From Alitta virens (taxonomy: Eukaryota; Annelida; Polychaeta; Phyllodocida; Nereididae), in the NCBI GenBank assembly GCA_932294295.1, contig OW028584.1, positions 21,359,638-21,423,637 on the forward strand: a stretch of 64,000 nucleotides of DNA, given 5' to 3'. The position numbers were made by a program, and so were the translations under genes. Shown here piece after piece: positions 9,686 through 24,600 of the stretch; within the stretch, counting starts at the first letter, position 1, and every line of letters begins with the position of its first letter. The notes beneath the pieces were generated by a model that searched no databases, was not told where the DNA came from, and was given only the letters and a program-made list of their open reading frames with translations.

Positions 9686-12600
9686 GTAGGTAAACTTTTG
9701 ATTATATTTTGTGTTACCAGTATCATCCATCACCAATGGTTCGTTATTCAAATATCACCAATATCAAGCAAAGTCAGCTGATCTAGTTGCCGGGACAAAT
9801 GTAATGATGAGATGATAAGTTTTTGGTCCACCCTATTGTACACATTACATTGTAATCTCCTGGATGGCATTATCTGTCCCAGATAGCATTCCAAATCGGG
9901 CCAGCGTCGTTTGTAAATTGGATGCGGTCGGTACAACATCGTTTTGATATCTCCAACATCGCACTGACGTTGATACGATTTGGAGTGATATCTGGGATGT
10001 GCCTTAGCATAGACACCAAATACTAATTAACACAACCACAATCAAGTGGCCAACCCTGATAGCATTCCAAATCGTGCCAGCATGGTTATAAATATTGGCT
10101 GCCATTGACAACGTCATATCAACATCGATGACACCATGCCGATGTTGCGCCGATTTTGACTGCTATCTGGGAAGTGGCCAAAAATGCTTCTAATCCACTG
10201 GTAATTATGGGTGCAATTCTCATCCTAGGAAATGGGGATAAATCATTAACTGCATTCCAATAATATTGTCAATGTCCAGGCAACCTGGTATGCTATCTGG
10301 GATTGGAACAATGTTGGCTCAATATCGGCTGATGTTTAACACTATTGGTCTGACATTGGTCCGACATTGGTCTGACATTGGACTGACATTGGCCCAGTCT
10401 TGCATTATCAGGGTTGTTAATGTCAAATAGACAGTTCCCAGATAGTTGGTCTGACACTGACCTGACATCAATCCGATGTGGCAGATATTGGCCCTCCCAG
10501 AAAGCAGCATCGTTTCTATATCGGCCATCATCGGTACAACATCGTATCAACATCACCGATGTCCCGCTGATGTTGTCCCAATTTGGAATGTTATCTGGGC
10601 TACATCAAGCCAATGTTACATAAACCTTAAAATGTAGGACTTCTGGATATCTTTCTTCGTTACTGCACTGCATTGATATAAAACATTTCTGTGTGTAGAC
10701 TGAATTTACGTTATTTTTTTCTGCTGTAAAATTCAAGCTTTATCTTATCATTTAGAGATTAAAGTCCCTATCAGTAATAAAGTATTATGTATTTATTTAA
10801 TGAAAATCAAATGCAGTAGCCTCTGGTAGAATCTAATGTAAGATGTCATGAATTAATAAGCCCTTTTTTCCTAGATAATGTAAGCTGTGCAGAAAGGGAA
10901 GTACCATCAATGACTTAGACAATATGAAGCCAAAGTTACATGCAAGACATTTATCTATCTCAGATAATGAACACCGCAACAGACGGACAGATAGACAGTA
11001 TAATCAGCAGTACAAATACTACAAGATATAAAGACTGATAGACAACTCGACAAACTGGTAAATACCGTTTGGAAGATGGTACACTTATAAGGCAAGACAT
11101 GGATCCAGATACAGTAATTTTAATAGTATGGATTCTATAGCCGTATATCTCATCATGACGTCTGCCTCTGGCAGCTGGTCAAATAAGCTGAATGTAAGCT
11201 TCAGACCAAGTAACATTTAAGCCATATCCCACTAAACTATGTTGGTAAATAGTAAGAGACAGTACAACAGCTACAAATGGACTAAGACAAAGACATACAG
11301 ACAGAGTTATGAAACAGCTAGACAGACAGCAAAACAGACAGATGGAGAAAAATGACTATATATAGGAAGAGACAGTCCCAGAGATACGTAAAGAATTTGT
11401 GAGCTGACGCTCCTTCCGGTAACGTGTGTATGCAAGTTGATGAATGTTTGTCAGGCTGTATGTCCTTGGTTTTAGCATGGAGACAAGTCTACTCTTGTCT
11501 CCATGGTTTTAGGCTATGAGAAATCTCAGACTCAGAACGTCACAAATTCTGATTTCTCACGTGACCTCCATCCACAATGTCGTAAACAAACCGGCTCAGG
11601 CTTCCAAATGAGTTGAAATGACTATTTAAAATATTTTGACATTAGAAATTATATAATGTTCAATTTGTGACAAAATAAACAAACTTGCTGGCCATAAAAA
11701 GAGCAGAAATTTGGCTTTCCTTATGCTCGGTCGTTGGATTCACAACACGACGCCATTGATAAATGTTGTAAGAGGCATCACAAAATGGTAAAATTATAAA
11801 ATACCTCAGTGAACATGAATTATAACAACACAACATTGAATAATTAATACAGTATTTTTAAACACAGTTGTAGAAAGATTTGACCGAATTTTGCAGTCAG
11901 TTTTAATTGATCAATGAAGTAGAGGGCTTTGGCACTTCCTGTAAAATGTAAACACTTCTGCTCTGACAAAGAGGTGCAGTGACAGAGCTCAAAGACACAA
12001 TTTGTTGGTAATTATACATTGCAATGCTCTTTGATTTTGTTGCTTGAATTGCTCTTTTTGGGTAGTACAAATTACAGCTAATTAGTTGTTAGCTTGTGAT
12101 TTACTCTTTGTCCGTCCAGCATTGAGTCTGCATGATTCTCTCTAATTACAACACTTGAATTGGGTCATTCCACATTTCAAGTGCAAAAAATTGAAATTTA
12201 AAATTTTAGCTTTTCATCCAGCGGCATTACCATGGTAACAGGAGTGACATTGATTCTGTGGACAAACTTTAAACAAATAATTTTACTGGAACTGCAAATA
12301 TTTCAAAATTTTCTTCAGCAGTTGAAAATTCAACTTCTCCCCATGTGCATTTTCCATGCGTTGGATAAACGCATAGAAAACGCCATGTAGTGTGAAGAGA
12401 TATATAAAATGAGGTGTGGGATGATGTTTAGATGTTTTATTTGTTCACAGTATGTAGTATTTCAATACGGTTAGTACATTACATAAACAATAAAAGGCAT
12501 TAGCATACTGTGGGGGATGTGCACTAGCTTACTAAAAAGCTGTAAAATTGTGCACACCCCTTACATTATAAATAAAAGGAAAAAGAGGCTAATTAAATAT

Positions 12601-15600
12601 AATGGAAATTAAATTGATATAGTGACACATAAAAAAATAAAAAATAAAATAAAATAAATAAAAATAAAATAATAATAATAATAAAAAATAAAAAAAATTG
12701 ACATATAGGGCATAATTATTGCCATTATTGCCAACTTACAGCAAAAAGAGCCAACATATCAGTTATGACAGACTCCTGCAAAATGTTCTTGTGTGAATTT
12801 ATATCTCATAACTCAGAAAGAACAGAACAATTTTATTTGTTTATTTTTGTTGTTGTTTTTAGTTTGTTTTTCAGAACTCGGAACAAATTTATTTGATATA
12901 TCTTAACATTCGTCTGCCCATTCTGATGCCGAATTGACGTGATTAAAACCATTTTGCATGTTCTAGGCACATTTGAAAGTTGAGGGATGGGGTGCACCGT
13001 TGGAATGACTTATTTATCGATCTATGGCCTACAGAGACAAATGATGGTAATTTTGTTGCCTACCTGATCCTGTACACAAATAAGGGTCATTAAATTTTTC
13101 CAGGGTAATCGAAATTGGCCACACTAAATAAACTATCAAAAACACTTCTAAGTGTTAGAACATTGTCAATGATTTGACATGTTCAAAGTAGCAAATTCTG
13201 ACATTGCAAGGCATGGTAATTGTGGTTGTCGGAAGTGACCAATTTTGATGACCCTATGATTACAGAATTCTGTCGTGGGGTCAGATTATCTCTTGACGTA
13301 TTCGGACCAGTTGCCAAAATATCCCTAGGCTTGACACTGGAAAATAATGTGTTTTTCTATGAAAATATTTCAGGCAGCGACATATACACAATGAAAAACG
13401 ATATGTAAGAGCAGTTTTAATCTTTTGTCAATGCTCAAATACATATTGGACAAACTTACATGTGAAATTGCTAAAAAATAGACTGGTGAATCTCAAAATC
13501 AACCAGAAAAATTATGTATATCAACAAAGTTTAAACATTTTATTTTGTACAGAATCTTGAACAAACGTCTATCTATATTGGCAAATAGGCCTAGCAGCAA
13601 AATTATCACTAAAAATGAATTTATCGAAAGCGTTATTTTTAATAGATTTGCAATCTAGCATGAACATCTCCTGCAGGAGGGAAAATGTGCGTATGATACC
13701 TAGATGTAAGGTAACAGTCGAGCTTCAATAGGCCCAACTGTAATGTTGTAACAGAAATATTTGATTGTGTCAGCATGGCCAAAAAAAAAAAAAATCTCAG
13801 ATAATAATGAACAAATTGCAGATTTTACGGTGAGATGATGCACAATTCAAAATGCTCTAATCTGGTCGAAGCAACAGAAAATATTTATCCATTTGATTTG
13901 CAGAATGTCGTCTATTATAAAAATTGAGAGTGGTGGCTCCATGTGATGATGAATCCAAATTCAGCAGAATGGGGGGAGGGGGGGGGGGGTCACTTTTGAA
14001 TTAAATAATATATTACTGCAGGCGTGTAAACAGAGGAGGAAAAAATGCATGGATTCTTAAATAAATATGCATGGATTCTTAGCATGTAGTGTAGAAAAAA
14101 CCAAGTGATGAACAAACAACAAATTAATTTTCAACAATGTTGACAGCATATAAACCACATTAAATGTCAACCTCATTTCCACGTTGCCTTTAGCTTTCCG
14201 CTCTCTTCTGACAGCGGCAGATTACATACTACTTACTAATAGATGATACAAAGGATGACAAAATTGAGGCATAATATGAAAACACAAAGTTTGCCAAATT
14301 TTTCCAAACTGCTGTAGAGGTTACTGTCGACATTTTCCGGCGGCAATTTATTTCCATTTTGTGGCAAAATTGATTCGATAATATAAAAGAAATAACTAAA
14401 ACTGTCTCATATGACGTGCTTTTACTCAAAGGGTCAAAGGTTTTTGGTTGGCAGGTGGACCAAAGGGAAATGGACCCAAAAGAGGACACAAAACCAAACA
14501 AAAAAGAATCCAAAAGGTTGGCCTGACCTTTGACCTTTTGTGACGTCACAAGTCTCTAAGCTACTCCATCACTGGAGAGCTCGACGTGAGGTATACACTG
14601 GATGATCTGTTTTGAAAAGGACAAAACTGCTAAGAATTTACAGCAGCTGAACCCAAGCACCATGAATAGCTCTCAAAACCAGACTGCTATTGATTTCCTC
14701 TCCTACAGAAAATCTCAAATCTACTTACAACTAGATTTTCCTTATCTCTCTCTTGAATAGGAAAGGATTTCACAGAGAAATATTCAGTCTTCACTGAATT
14801 AACTAGTTTTTCACATCTGCCATTACAGCTCTTATTCAGGAATGGTGAGTAATTGTTATAGGATACCAATTGCTTCCAAGGATTTTATAATTACAAATGT
14901 AGCATAGTTGTAAAGGTACCAGCCATCTACAGTCAATCCTGTGTTAAGCGACCTCGTTGCTGTCATTTCTGTCCATTTTGTGCTGTACCACTACCATGCT
15001 ATTTATGGAAAAATGTGACGGAAAATCAGGTGGATATCTATTTTGATTCCTACTATAACTGCCGAGGACATCATTGCCTCTGTAACAAATAATCTACACC
15101 CAGATGGCATTCCAAATCGGGCCAGCGTCGTTTCTACATCGTTTTGACGTCTAAAACATCGCGCCGGCATCGATTCGATTTGAAATGCTTTCTTGGCAGA
15201 AGGTCTGAGAAACCTAACAAACTGCATGCATTTTATTATTATTATTTTATTCATTTATAAAGCACAACATTACATGTGTTTCCATGTGCTGTTTATATTA
15301 AAATCATAAAAAAGAAAATTTTTATAAAAATTTAAGTATAAATGTTGATAAAGATTTGAAAAATTTGAAAAAAGTATGTAAAATTAAAAATATATATAAA
15401 GTAAAAATAGACTGTAAACTGTATATTGTACATTTAAAGTCCACATGATTGTATAGATAAATAAGTCTTTCACTGTTTTCGAAATGCTGCCTGTGAGACT
15501 GGAGCCCTCATGTCTTTTGGAAGTTAGTTCCATAGTTTCGACCCGAGAGTCTTGAAAGATCTGCAACCATACTTGTTTGTGGACCTGGGGACAGTCAATT

Positions 15601-18600
15601 TCCATTGATCTGCAGACGATCTGCATATCATGCAATGTTGTGGTTAAGGTGTTTCTTGTAGAGACATATGCTGTGAGTTTCATACCATCTCTTGCCATCG
15701 CTTGCCAGTTTACTGCCATCAAGTTTAAAAGAAGCTTTAGATTTTAATGATTTTAAAAAGATACTCTCGAAATGGGAAGTTCCAAAATGTTGCTGCAATG
15801 TTTGCATTTTATGATATTTTTTTAAAATCTCTTTCATGGGTTTTTAAATTTTTTTTTAATTTAATTCGTTTTTATTGTTATTGTTTTACCTGCACATGTA
15901 TTTTTGCACATATACAGTCGATTAATAGCTCTTTGAGCTAATTTTGTAGTTGTCTTATGTCGACTTTAAATAAATAAATATTATTCTATTCTAATCTTGG
16001 GCTTTGTTTCAGGCACAGCAATGAATGGAGTCGTACCGGATGAGCAACGTTTGTACCGAGACTTGATGTGGGGTTACGAGAGTTCCGTTCGACCAGTTGT
16101 CAATGCTACACAAACAATACACATCACATTCTCAATCTCCATCAACCAAATCGTTGATCTGGTGAGTGCACAATATATACCATATTTGTTCTTAGATATA
16201 CATGTACAGTTAGTTTAATAACATACGGTAGACTCCAACTGTCTGTAGCGACCTATACCTGACTGTGATCTAAACATGCTAATTCCAGCTGCTTCTGTCC
16301 ACTTCTATACCTAATAGTTGGCTTACATTTATTACCATAAAAGTATAAGCATTGGCAAATATAAGAAATTAATGTAATATATTATAAATATGTACTTTTA
16401 GATCCGGTTTTGAGTAGCCGGCACTTACAGCTTTGGCTATGCTCAATTTGACGGACTGTTTTAAATGAAACTAATTGTACTAAGACCTCTATTTTTCAAG
16501 AATGGGAGTCCTTCAAGTTTGTTCGTTTGTTTAGAATCTGAACAAGATATCATGTAAACATACATTCATCATATACATATCCGTGCATGGGTAAAACACT
16601 TCTTGTATATAAAACCGTTTTTCAAGTGGCTCATTAAAAACAAGGATTAAAATCAACAATTTTTTGAATTTGAAATATTTATTCAACACAAGTACATACA
16701 TAATGTGATACCAAAAACAAGTATAAATAAAAAAAGACAACGTGTTGAACAGGAGTGCACCTGAGTAGTCCAACTACCATTTCCAAGGAAGGTACACCCC
16801 TAACTTACATACCAGTCAACAATAAATGTAACAAAACAATGCTCGGTTAAAGAAGAAAAAGAAAAAGTACAAAGCATATAAGGAAAAATATCAAAATATG
16901 CCACAGCAGCAATAGCATCGTTGGCCCCTCTTGGTGCCTACAGTGCCACAAACTGCCACAGCAAGTTAATAACGTAAAGTCATTGAAAGTACAACTTTGC
17001 TCCAGTTTTTAAGCTATCAATAATAACATAGTCTTTTAAGCTCTAGACATTTCCTCTGACCAATGATAAACAAGGGCGTGTGACATTTTCATTCAACTAT
17101 AAACAGCTCAGTGCTCAATAATTTTTCAGTTTAAAGTTTTGGCATTAGATTTAATTGTGTATGATACATTTTCCATTTAGCTTTAAATCCCACCAAAATT
17201 TAACACAATTTAATTCTCATGATTTTTTTTAAATTTCGAATTCTGATAAAGCTGGAAACCTTTTTGTGCCCTGCAGTGCAGCTGTTAAGCTTTAATTAAT
17301 TTTTTACACAAAACTTCGTTAATTGAAAATGGCACCTTGAGCATTAATTCAATCTAGGCTGTGACATTTTCATTCACTTATTTTTTGCCAATTTTCTCTC
17401 ATGTGAGAAAGTGAGGATTGTGCAGACTTTTTCAGTGCAAATTTAATTGTATCAATTTCACTTTAATTGTGTAGATCCGTTTCTTCAATTAAGCCACACA
17501 AAGTGTTTTTGTCTTTTTAGTGAGGTGGTATTCTTTCCAGGTTTTTCTTGACGAATAAATCCAGTCTGATGATTCAAAATTATCATATTTAATTGTCTTG
17601 TTATTTCGTTGAGGTAGCTATGTATCAGTCGGAAAATTATATATTTTCTAAAGTAACCGCCCCTGTATTATAAATACGAATCAATCTGATTTTTCTTAGT
17701 GCTAAAATGTCAGATTTACCTTCAAAATATAGAGATAGATTTAGGCCTATCTGGAATATATGTCAGGTTGGGTGAGCTCAGCCCATACTGGGAACACGCA
17801 CTGGGCCTCTTCAATACTAGACTCCGAAGCCGCCACCACGACCTGCCATAAGCCAGCCGTTTAAGTTTTACCAAGCCACAAGCCGCCATAAGCCAGCCGT
17901 TTAGGTTTTACCAAGCCACGAGCCGCCATAAGCCAGCCATTTAGGTTTTACCAAGCCATGAGCCGCTATAAGCCAGCCGTTTAGATTTTACTAAGCCACA
18001 AGCCGCCATAAGCCAGCCATTTAGGTTTTACCAAGCCACAAGCCTCCATAAGCCAGCCATTTAGGTTTTACCAAGCCACAAGCCTCCATAAGCCAGCCAT
18101 TTAGGTTTTACCAAGCCACGAGCCGCTATAAGCCAGCCGTTTAGAGTTTACTTAGCCACGAGCCTCCATAAGCCAGCCATTTAGGTTTTACCAAGCCACA
18201 AGCCTCCATAAGCCAGCCATTTAGGTTTTACCAAGCCACGAGCCGCTATAAGCCAGCTGTTTAGATTTTACCAAGCCACGAGCCGCTATAAGCCAGCTGT
18301 TTAGATTTTACCAAGCCATGAGCCGCCGTCAGCCGCAAGCCGCTGTATTTTTACACATAGTAAACTGGTTGCAATTGAATCCTTGCTTGTTCAAAGCTTT
18401 CAGTTGTATTCCTAATCAGCTAATAGCAATTAACACACAGGGGGCTCATGAAAATTAGTATCTGTTTTCCTTTTGTAAATGCCAATATGTCAATTGCAAT
18501 CATATAGGTGAATGACACTGAAGAGGTAATTAAACGCTTTAGTACCATGTCATGCTCCATTAAATTGAATTGCAATATTGTGCAAATATTTGTCTGTATC

Positions 18601-21600
18601 TCATTGCACCTGTTTATATCCAAAAATGTCTTGTAAATTACAGATATTTCAGCTTATGAGGGATATCTCCAAGATAGGCTAATTCTAGCCAAAAAAATAT
18701 AAAAATATTACTAAACCTACTTTGCATCTGATTAAATGATTAAAGAATACTGAAAGAATTATTGATGAAATTGATAAATTTGGACAGTTTCAAATAGTCT
18801 TTTTTGTGATATTGCAGGACTTGTTTTAAGCAAATTTTAGTGAAGGACAATAAGAATTGCTCAATGTCAATGTCTCAATGCTACTGTGTCTGAAGCTTAG
18901 TCAGCTTATATGACCAGCGGCCAGAGGCAGAAGTAGTGATCAATGAGATGATAAGGCTTGGATTCCCCACCATGTTACATGTTTACCCCATGGGTGGGAT
19001 CTTTTACTTGCCTCAGCCTAAACAAAGATTACAAGGCACCACCGATCACGCACCACTGTGTATTGGAAGCCATAGCCAGCCAAAATTATCTCAAGCCGTC
19101 AGCAGTCACAAATCATTGGTTGAAGCCGGCCAGCAGCCGTAATTCTCTTCAAGCCAGCCGCATAACTTGGATATTACATTGGGGAATATGGCAGTAGATA
19201 ATATTGGGAATCCCTACAGTGAAGTCAGTAATATGCCATATCGATGAATTCTTGATTCTAGAATCTAAACAAATTCCAGATACTTTGTCGCATAGGCCAT
19301 AGTATCGCATCCAAGTCCGGCCAACTTTCGACCGACTAGGCATATTTTAGCGTTGTCTTATTTGTGGGATTCCACTGTATAATTTTCAATATTTTCTATT
19401 TCAGGATGAAAGAAAACAAGTTTTGACAACAAATGTGTTCATAGACCAAGAATGGGTGGATGAAAATCTCAAATGGAACATCTCCGAATACAACGGAATC
19501 AGGACGCTCCGGGTACCAGCTACACAAGTTTGGCTTCCAGATACATTTGTATTTAACAAGTGTGTACAATTCTTATAGCATAACTGTTTCTTGTGTGATG
19601 AGATTAGTTTATTGTAGATGGCATAGTGACTGATACTGTGTGTAAAGCCATGGAATAAAGGTCATGGAAGGAAAGTGGTCCCTAATGGTCAAAAGAAGCT
19701 CAAAATAAGATCCGGGAATTTAATATGGAAGTATTTGAACACTTGCTTTATATTTATACGGAATAAACTATCTTTTATCATATATAACCATTTAATATCT
19801 CACAGCATACTGATATATTTCTAACTTTGTTATGCAGAACCTAATAAATAAGCTTTAAGTGCAGTAACTGTGAGGAGTCTATACCATGAGAAATAGTCTG
19901 CAAGTATATATGCTGACCAAATGAAACATTTTGAAAACTAAATTTATAATGCAGATTTGAAGGCAACTGTTCACAAGTGTTACAATCAACCTAACAGTGT
20001 GTAATTCTTACAATAAGATATGCTTTGAATTTTAAGTTATATTATAAACGCCATCTCAACATACCATCAACAGGAAGGATTTATGCCAAAAAATGTTTAA
20101 TCTAATCCATTTTCTTCAGTCCTGCTTCCTTTATGCAAAAGCAGTGTAAGTAAGTTGCAAAAGAACTCACAGTAGAGCATCAAAGCACATGGAAGATATT
20201 ATAGCATCCATGTGTTTTTAGTTGATTCAAAGTGCTCACCCTTAGTGCAACCACAGACAAGCTGTGGTGCAACTTGTGTTTTAGCCAAACACCCATGAAT
20301 ACAATGTTTGTTTTCATTCAGGCTAACTTATCTCCAAGCAAAGGTTGAATATCTTCGTATTCGACTTTTGGAAAAACAACCTGATAACTGGAGGTTTTTA
20401 ACTCAAATGTGATCTTTTGCTGCTTTACTACAGATTGGTACAAATTACAGCACACTCTGTATATATAAAGTGTATATATATTTCTTGAGGAAATAATGCC
20501 TCTTAATTGAACTATAATGTGTTAACCATTCCTTCCACATAATGAACATAGAAGATAAATTCAGTCATGTAAGCAGTAAGTGTTTATTTAGTGGCAACAA
20601 TTGCATATCACATTGAAAGTTGAATAAATGCTTTAGATATACCTGTTTATGTACTAATAATCTGAAGAATACTAGATGGATAATATACTTTATACCATGA
20701 CATAACAGCGATTTTGGTCTTTTTGACAGAAACATACTTCTGTGGGAAATGTTTACAGGTGATTTCATACACTTGGAGGACGTCATGTGAATTCAGGACT
20801 ATCATAAGGCAGTCCACCGACCAACCAGAGTCGTACAGTCACATGACGTCCTTTGGAGTTTTGCTACCAAGTTTATGAGTTTAGCTGTAAGTCAAATCCT
20901 CTTGTGAGAAATTTTCTTTAGGCGATGTGCATTTTGAAACTAAGTAGAGTAATAGCTTTCTTCGAAAGAAGTTCCTGTTGTTGCTATGGCAGTTGAAACG
21001 AGAATTTTGACAGGAATCGGATTGCTGGCAAATGTCTGTTGAAAATTAATTTCTATATATTTGTTCAATGAAAGGGAATACTTTGGGAGCGGCCACTGAG
21101 TTTTCGGTTGCAGCACATGCTGCAGAGTATTGCTAATTTACTTAATCTAGGATATTTCAATCCATATAATGTTTAGTATTAAACTTTTAAAACTATATAT
21201 ATCCATGCACTTTTAAAACTATATTTTTCCAGTGCTGATGATGGCTCAACAGGCTTCATGCAAGGAGTGTATGTCCTTCTCAATGCGAATGGAACCGTCT
21301 TGTGGCCTGTTCCGGTCAAGCTCAAGAGCTCGTGTAAAGTGGACATCACCTACTTTCCCTTCGATGACCAGTTATGTATATTAAGATTTGGATCCTGGAT
21401 CTACTCTGGGGAATGGCTGACATTCAGTTCATCATTGAGTGCTCTTGATTTGGTAAACTACATGGATAACTCCGAGTGGGAACTGATCGCTGTCTTTTAC
21501 GAGCAGTCGGAAAGGACCTATGCCTGCTGTCCCGAGACGCATCCAGATTTGAGCTTCATCCTGCAAATGAGAAGAAGGACCTTCTACTACATATTCAACA

Positions 21601-24600
21601 TCATAGTCCCCTGCATCATGCTCAGTGTCCTGACCTTGTTGACCTTCTGGATTCCGATGACCTCTGGCGAAAAGGTCTCGCTCGGTCTCTCCGTCTTCTT
21701 GGCTTTCTCGATGTTCATGCTCCTGATCGCTGAAGAAGTCCCAGCCACTTCTGAATCGGTTCCCTTAATTGGTAAGTGTCCTTTTTTAATTAAAGGTCAA
21801 CACCATCATTAGGTCATGTCCTTCTTTAATTAAAGGTCAACACCATCATTAGGTCATGTCCTTCTTTAATTAAAGGTCAACACCATCATTAGGTCATGTC
21901 CTTCTTTAATTAAAGGTCAACACCATCAGTAGGTCATGTCATCGTTAAGACTATCAAATGAACACCATCGTTTCTTGCAAGGTCAGAACTTCCTTGTGCA
22001 GAAACCCTGTCCAAAGATTTATCACATTTATCTCTATCAACCAGAGCTCTAATTTTTATGAAATCTATGACTTATATTACTTCCGGACAACCCCAGTATG
22101 TTGCATGCTAAATAAGGACGACGTCAGCCTAATGTTGTCTCAATCAGCCCCACCAATGACCGATATCGGATCAATGTTGGCATAATTTTGGAGGACATCT
22201 TGGAATTTCCTTGAACTTTCCTTAAATATCAAGCAATATTTTTATTGATGCATTTACATCAGTATTGTTTTCACATAAGAATGGCAACCTTACTAACAAA
22301 ACCAGCGATATTTTACCAGAGGGTGATTTCAATTCTGTAGAGTTGCTATAATAACCAAAATCTCTATTTACAGCAGCCATGTCACTGTCAACATAATTAC
22401 GTTTATCACAGCATGAAATTGATAAAACTGAAAGGCACTCCAAGCACACATGCAATTCAACTTCAAATCTGACAGAAATCAGACACAAGGCAAACATTTC
22501 TTCTGTCTCAAACTTCCAAGTCATGTCTGATCAGATATTGCTGACGCAGCAGAAAAAGTAAAGACCCACGTTTCCCACCTAAGCAATATTTTGGACATTC
22601 AACATTCTAAAACTCCTTTCATTGTTGAGCACTGTTTTAGTACTATGCACATTTGGCATGCATGCATTTCCATATTCACAACACCATGAATCATACAGTC
22701 GTTTGACAAAACCTGTGCACACAAAAGCAAACTTTATTGTCTACATGTAGGCATTCTAATCTAGTGGTATAGTGCAGCTTTTTGAAATTAATGCCTAAAC
22801 TACATCTGGACCTGTTTGTCCCTTAGGTCCCTTAGGCTAGTTTATCCCTCAGCTAGCCACATTTCAAGATCCCATCTACAAAACACAGATTCTGAGTGAT
22901 AGGGGTATATATTGTTTTTAATATATCATAGTTACTCCAATGGTATTTGGATTGCTATATCAATTTAGTCACAGTTGAGGGAGCTCTTAACCCCCTGCTG
23001 CCAAAAGAATTGAGAAAGCCTCTTGCTTGACTCGTCAATGGTGTAAATGTAAGTTGGCAAAATATATCTATCAGTAATATACAAATTAAAATTACGTCGC
23101 TATCCGATGAGTCACCAGTCTGATGTCGAAAATATATTTCCTCTGACATTCGGATTACCAAAAACTGCTGAATCATACCGTTCTAGTTATTCAACTCGAA
23201 AACAATATGTAGATTGAACTAAATCTTCATCACGTTATCAAATTAAACTGTTAGTGCGGTTAAAAATAATGTTATTCCATGAAATCGCGCCAATTATGTG
23301 ATGTGGCTCATAGCAGAACATTTCATATTTCATGCACTTACACAGTTACTCTAAACGTATTTCATCCACTAACACAGTTACTCTAAACGTATTTCATCCA
23401 CTTACACAGTTACTCTAAACATATTTCATCCACTTACACAGTTACTCTTAATTTATTTCATCCACTTACACAGTTACTCTTAATGTATTTCATCCACTTA
23501 CACAGTTACTCTTAACATATTTCATCCAATTACAGTTACTCTTAACATATTTCATCCAATTACAGTTACTCTAAACGTATTTCATCCACTTACACAGTTA
23601 CTCTAAACGTATTTCATCCACTTACACAGCTACTCTAAACATATTTCATGCACTTACACAGTTACTCTAAACATATTTCATCCACTTACACAGTTATTCT
23701 AAACGTATTTCATCCACTTACACAGTTACTCTAAACATATTTCATCCACTTACATAGTTACTCTTAACGTATTTCATCCACTTACACAGTTACTCTAAAC
23801 ATATTTCATCCACTTAGTTACTCTTAACGTATTTCATCCACTTCTCTTTTTTCAGAGAAGAATTCTTACACCAACATATATCATACCATGTGGTTCAACT
23901 AAAGTTTTAGTATAACTAAAAAAGGACGAAATGCAACCAAGAAATTCCTGAATTGGGTCATTGGGCATTGACTAGACAGCACAGTATTAATGCATGGCAA
24001 ATTGACATGCAAATTGAGGCTTAATTGTTGTGTTGTTGCAGGGATCTACTTGACAACAGTAATGACTATGACGTCAGTGAGTGTCATCATGGCTGTCATG
24101 GTAATCAACTTGTACGAGAGAGGGAGTAAAGCAAGGCGACCTCCTCAGTGGGTCAAGGTCGTGGTACTTGGATGGGTCTGCACAATCTTAGGAATGAAGC
24201 ATGACATTGAGAGATTGGCACAAAGCATCCGATTGGTGAGAATATGTAACATTGATTGGTTAGTGTTACAGCTCCTAGAAGCTGCAGTTGAATAAACTTG
24301 CTTGTTATAGACTAGCTTATAGATGCAGACTGTGTATTTACAGTGCAAAACAGACTACTGAAAAACACATTTTAGAAGTGAATGTCATGGAAAACTTCCA
24401 TTCATAAGCCTATATGTAATTTGATATAGATCTGTTCTTCGAAATGTTGTACAAAATCATCCGAAATGAAAGTATATACCATTGGCGGTTGATTAGTTTA
24501 CTAGAAGGTTTGTTTACTCCTTATTAATTTTTTTACTCAGGATGAAGAGGAGGAAAAACGTTATTACTGTCCATTACATTCATCACAGAAAGATCCTAGT

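Noticed and set aside
14229..14549. 106-residue ORF on the minus strand in the receptor intron
   Set aside because: No conserved motif and no supporting splice sites.
21476..21733. Second ORF within the receptor TM1-TM2 exon
   Set aside because: Out-of-frame shadow without conserved features.
23317..23843. CRISPR-like regular repeat
   Set aside because: Units of 32 bp are directly adjacent with no unique spacers, in a eukaryotic intron; it is a minisatellite. The same holds for 17836-18335 and 21774-21940.
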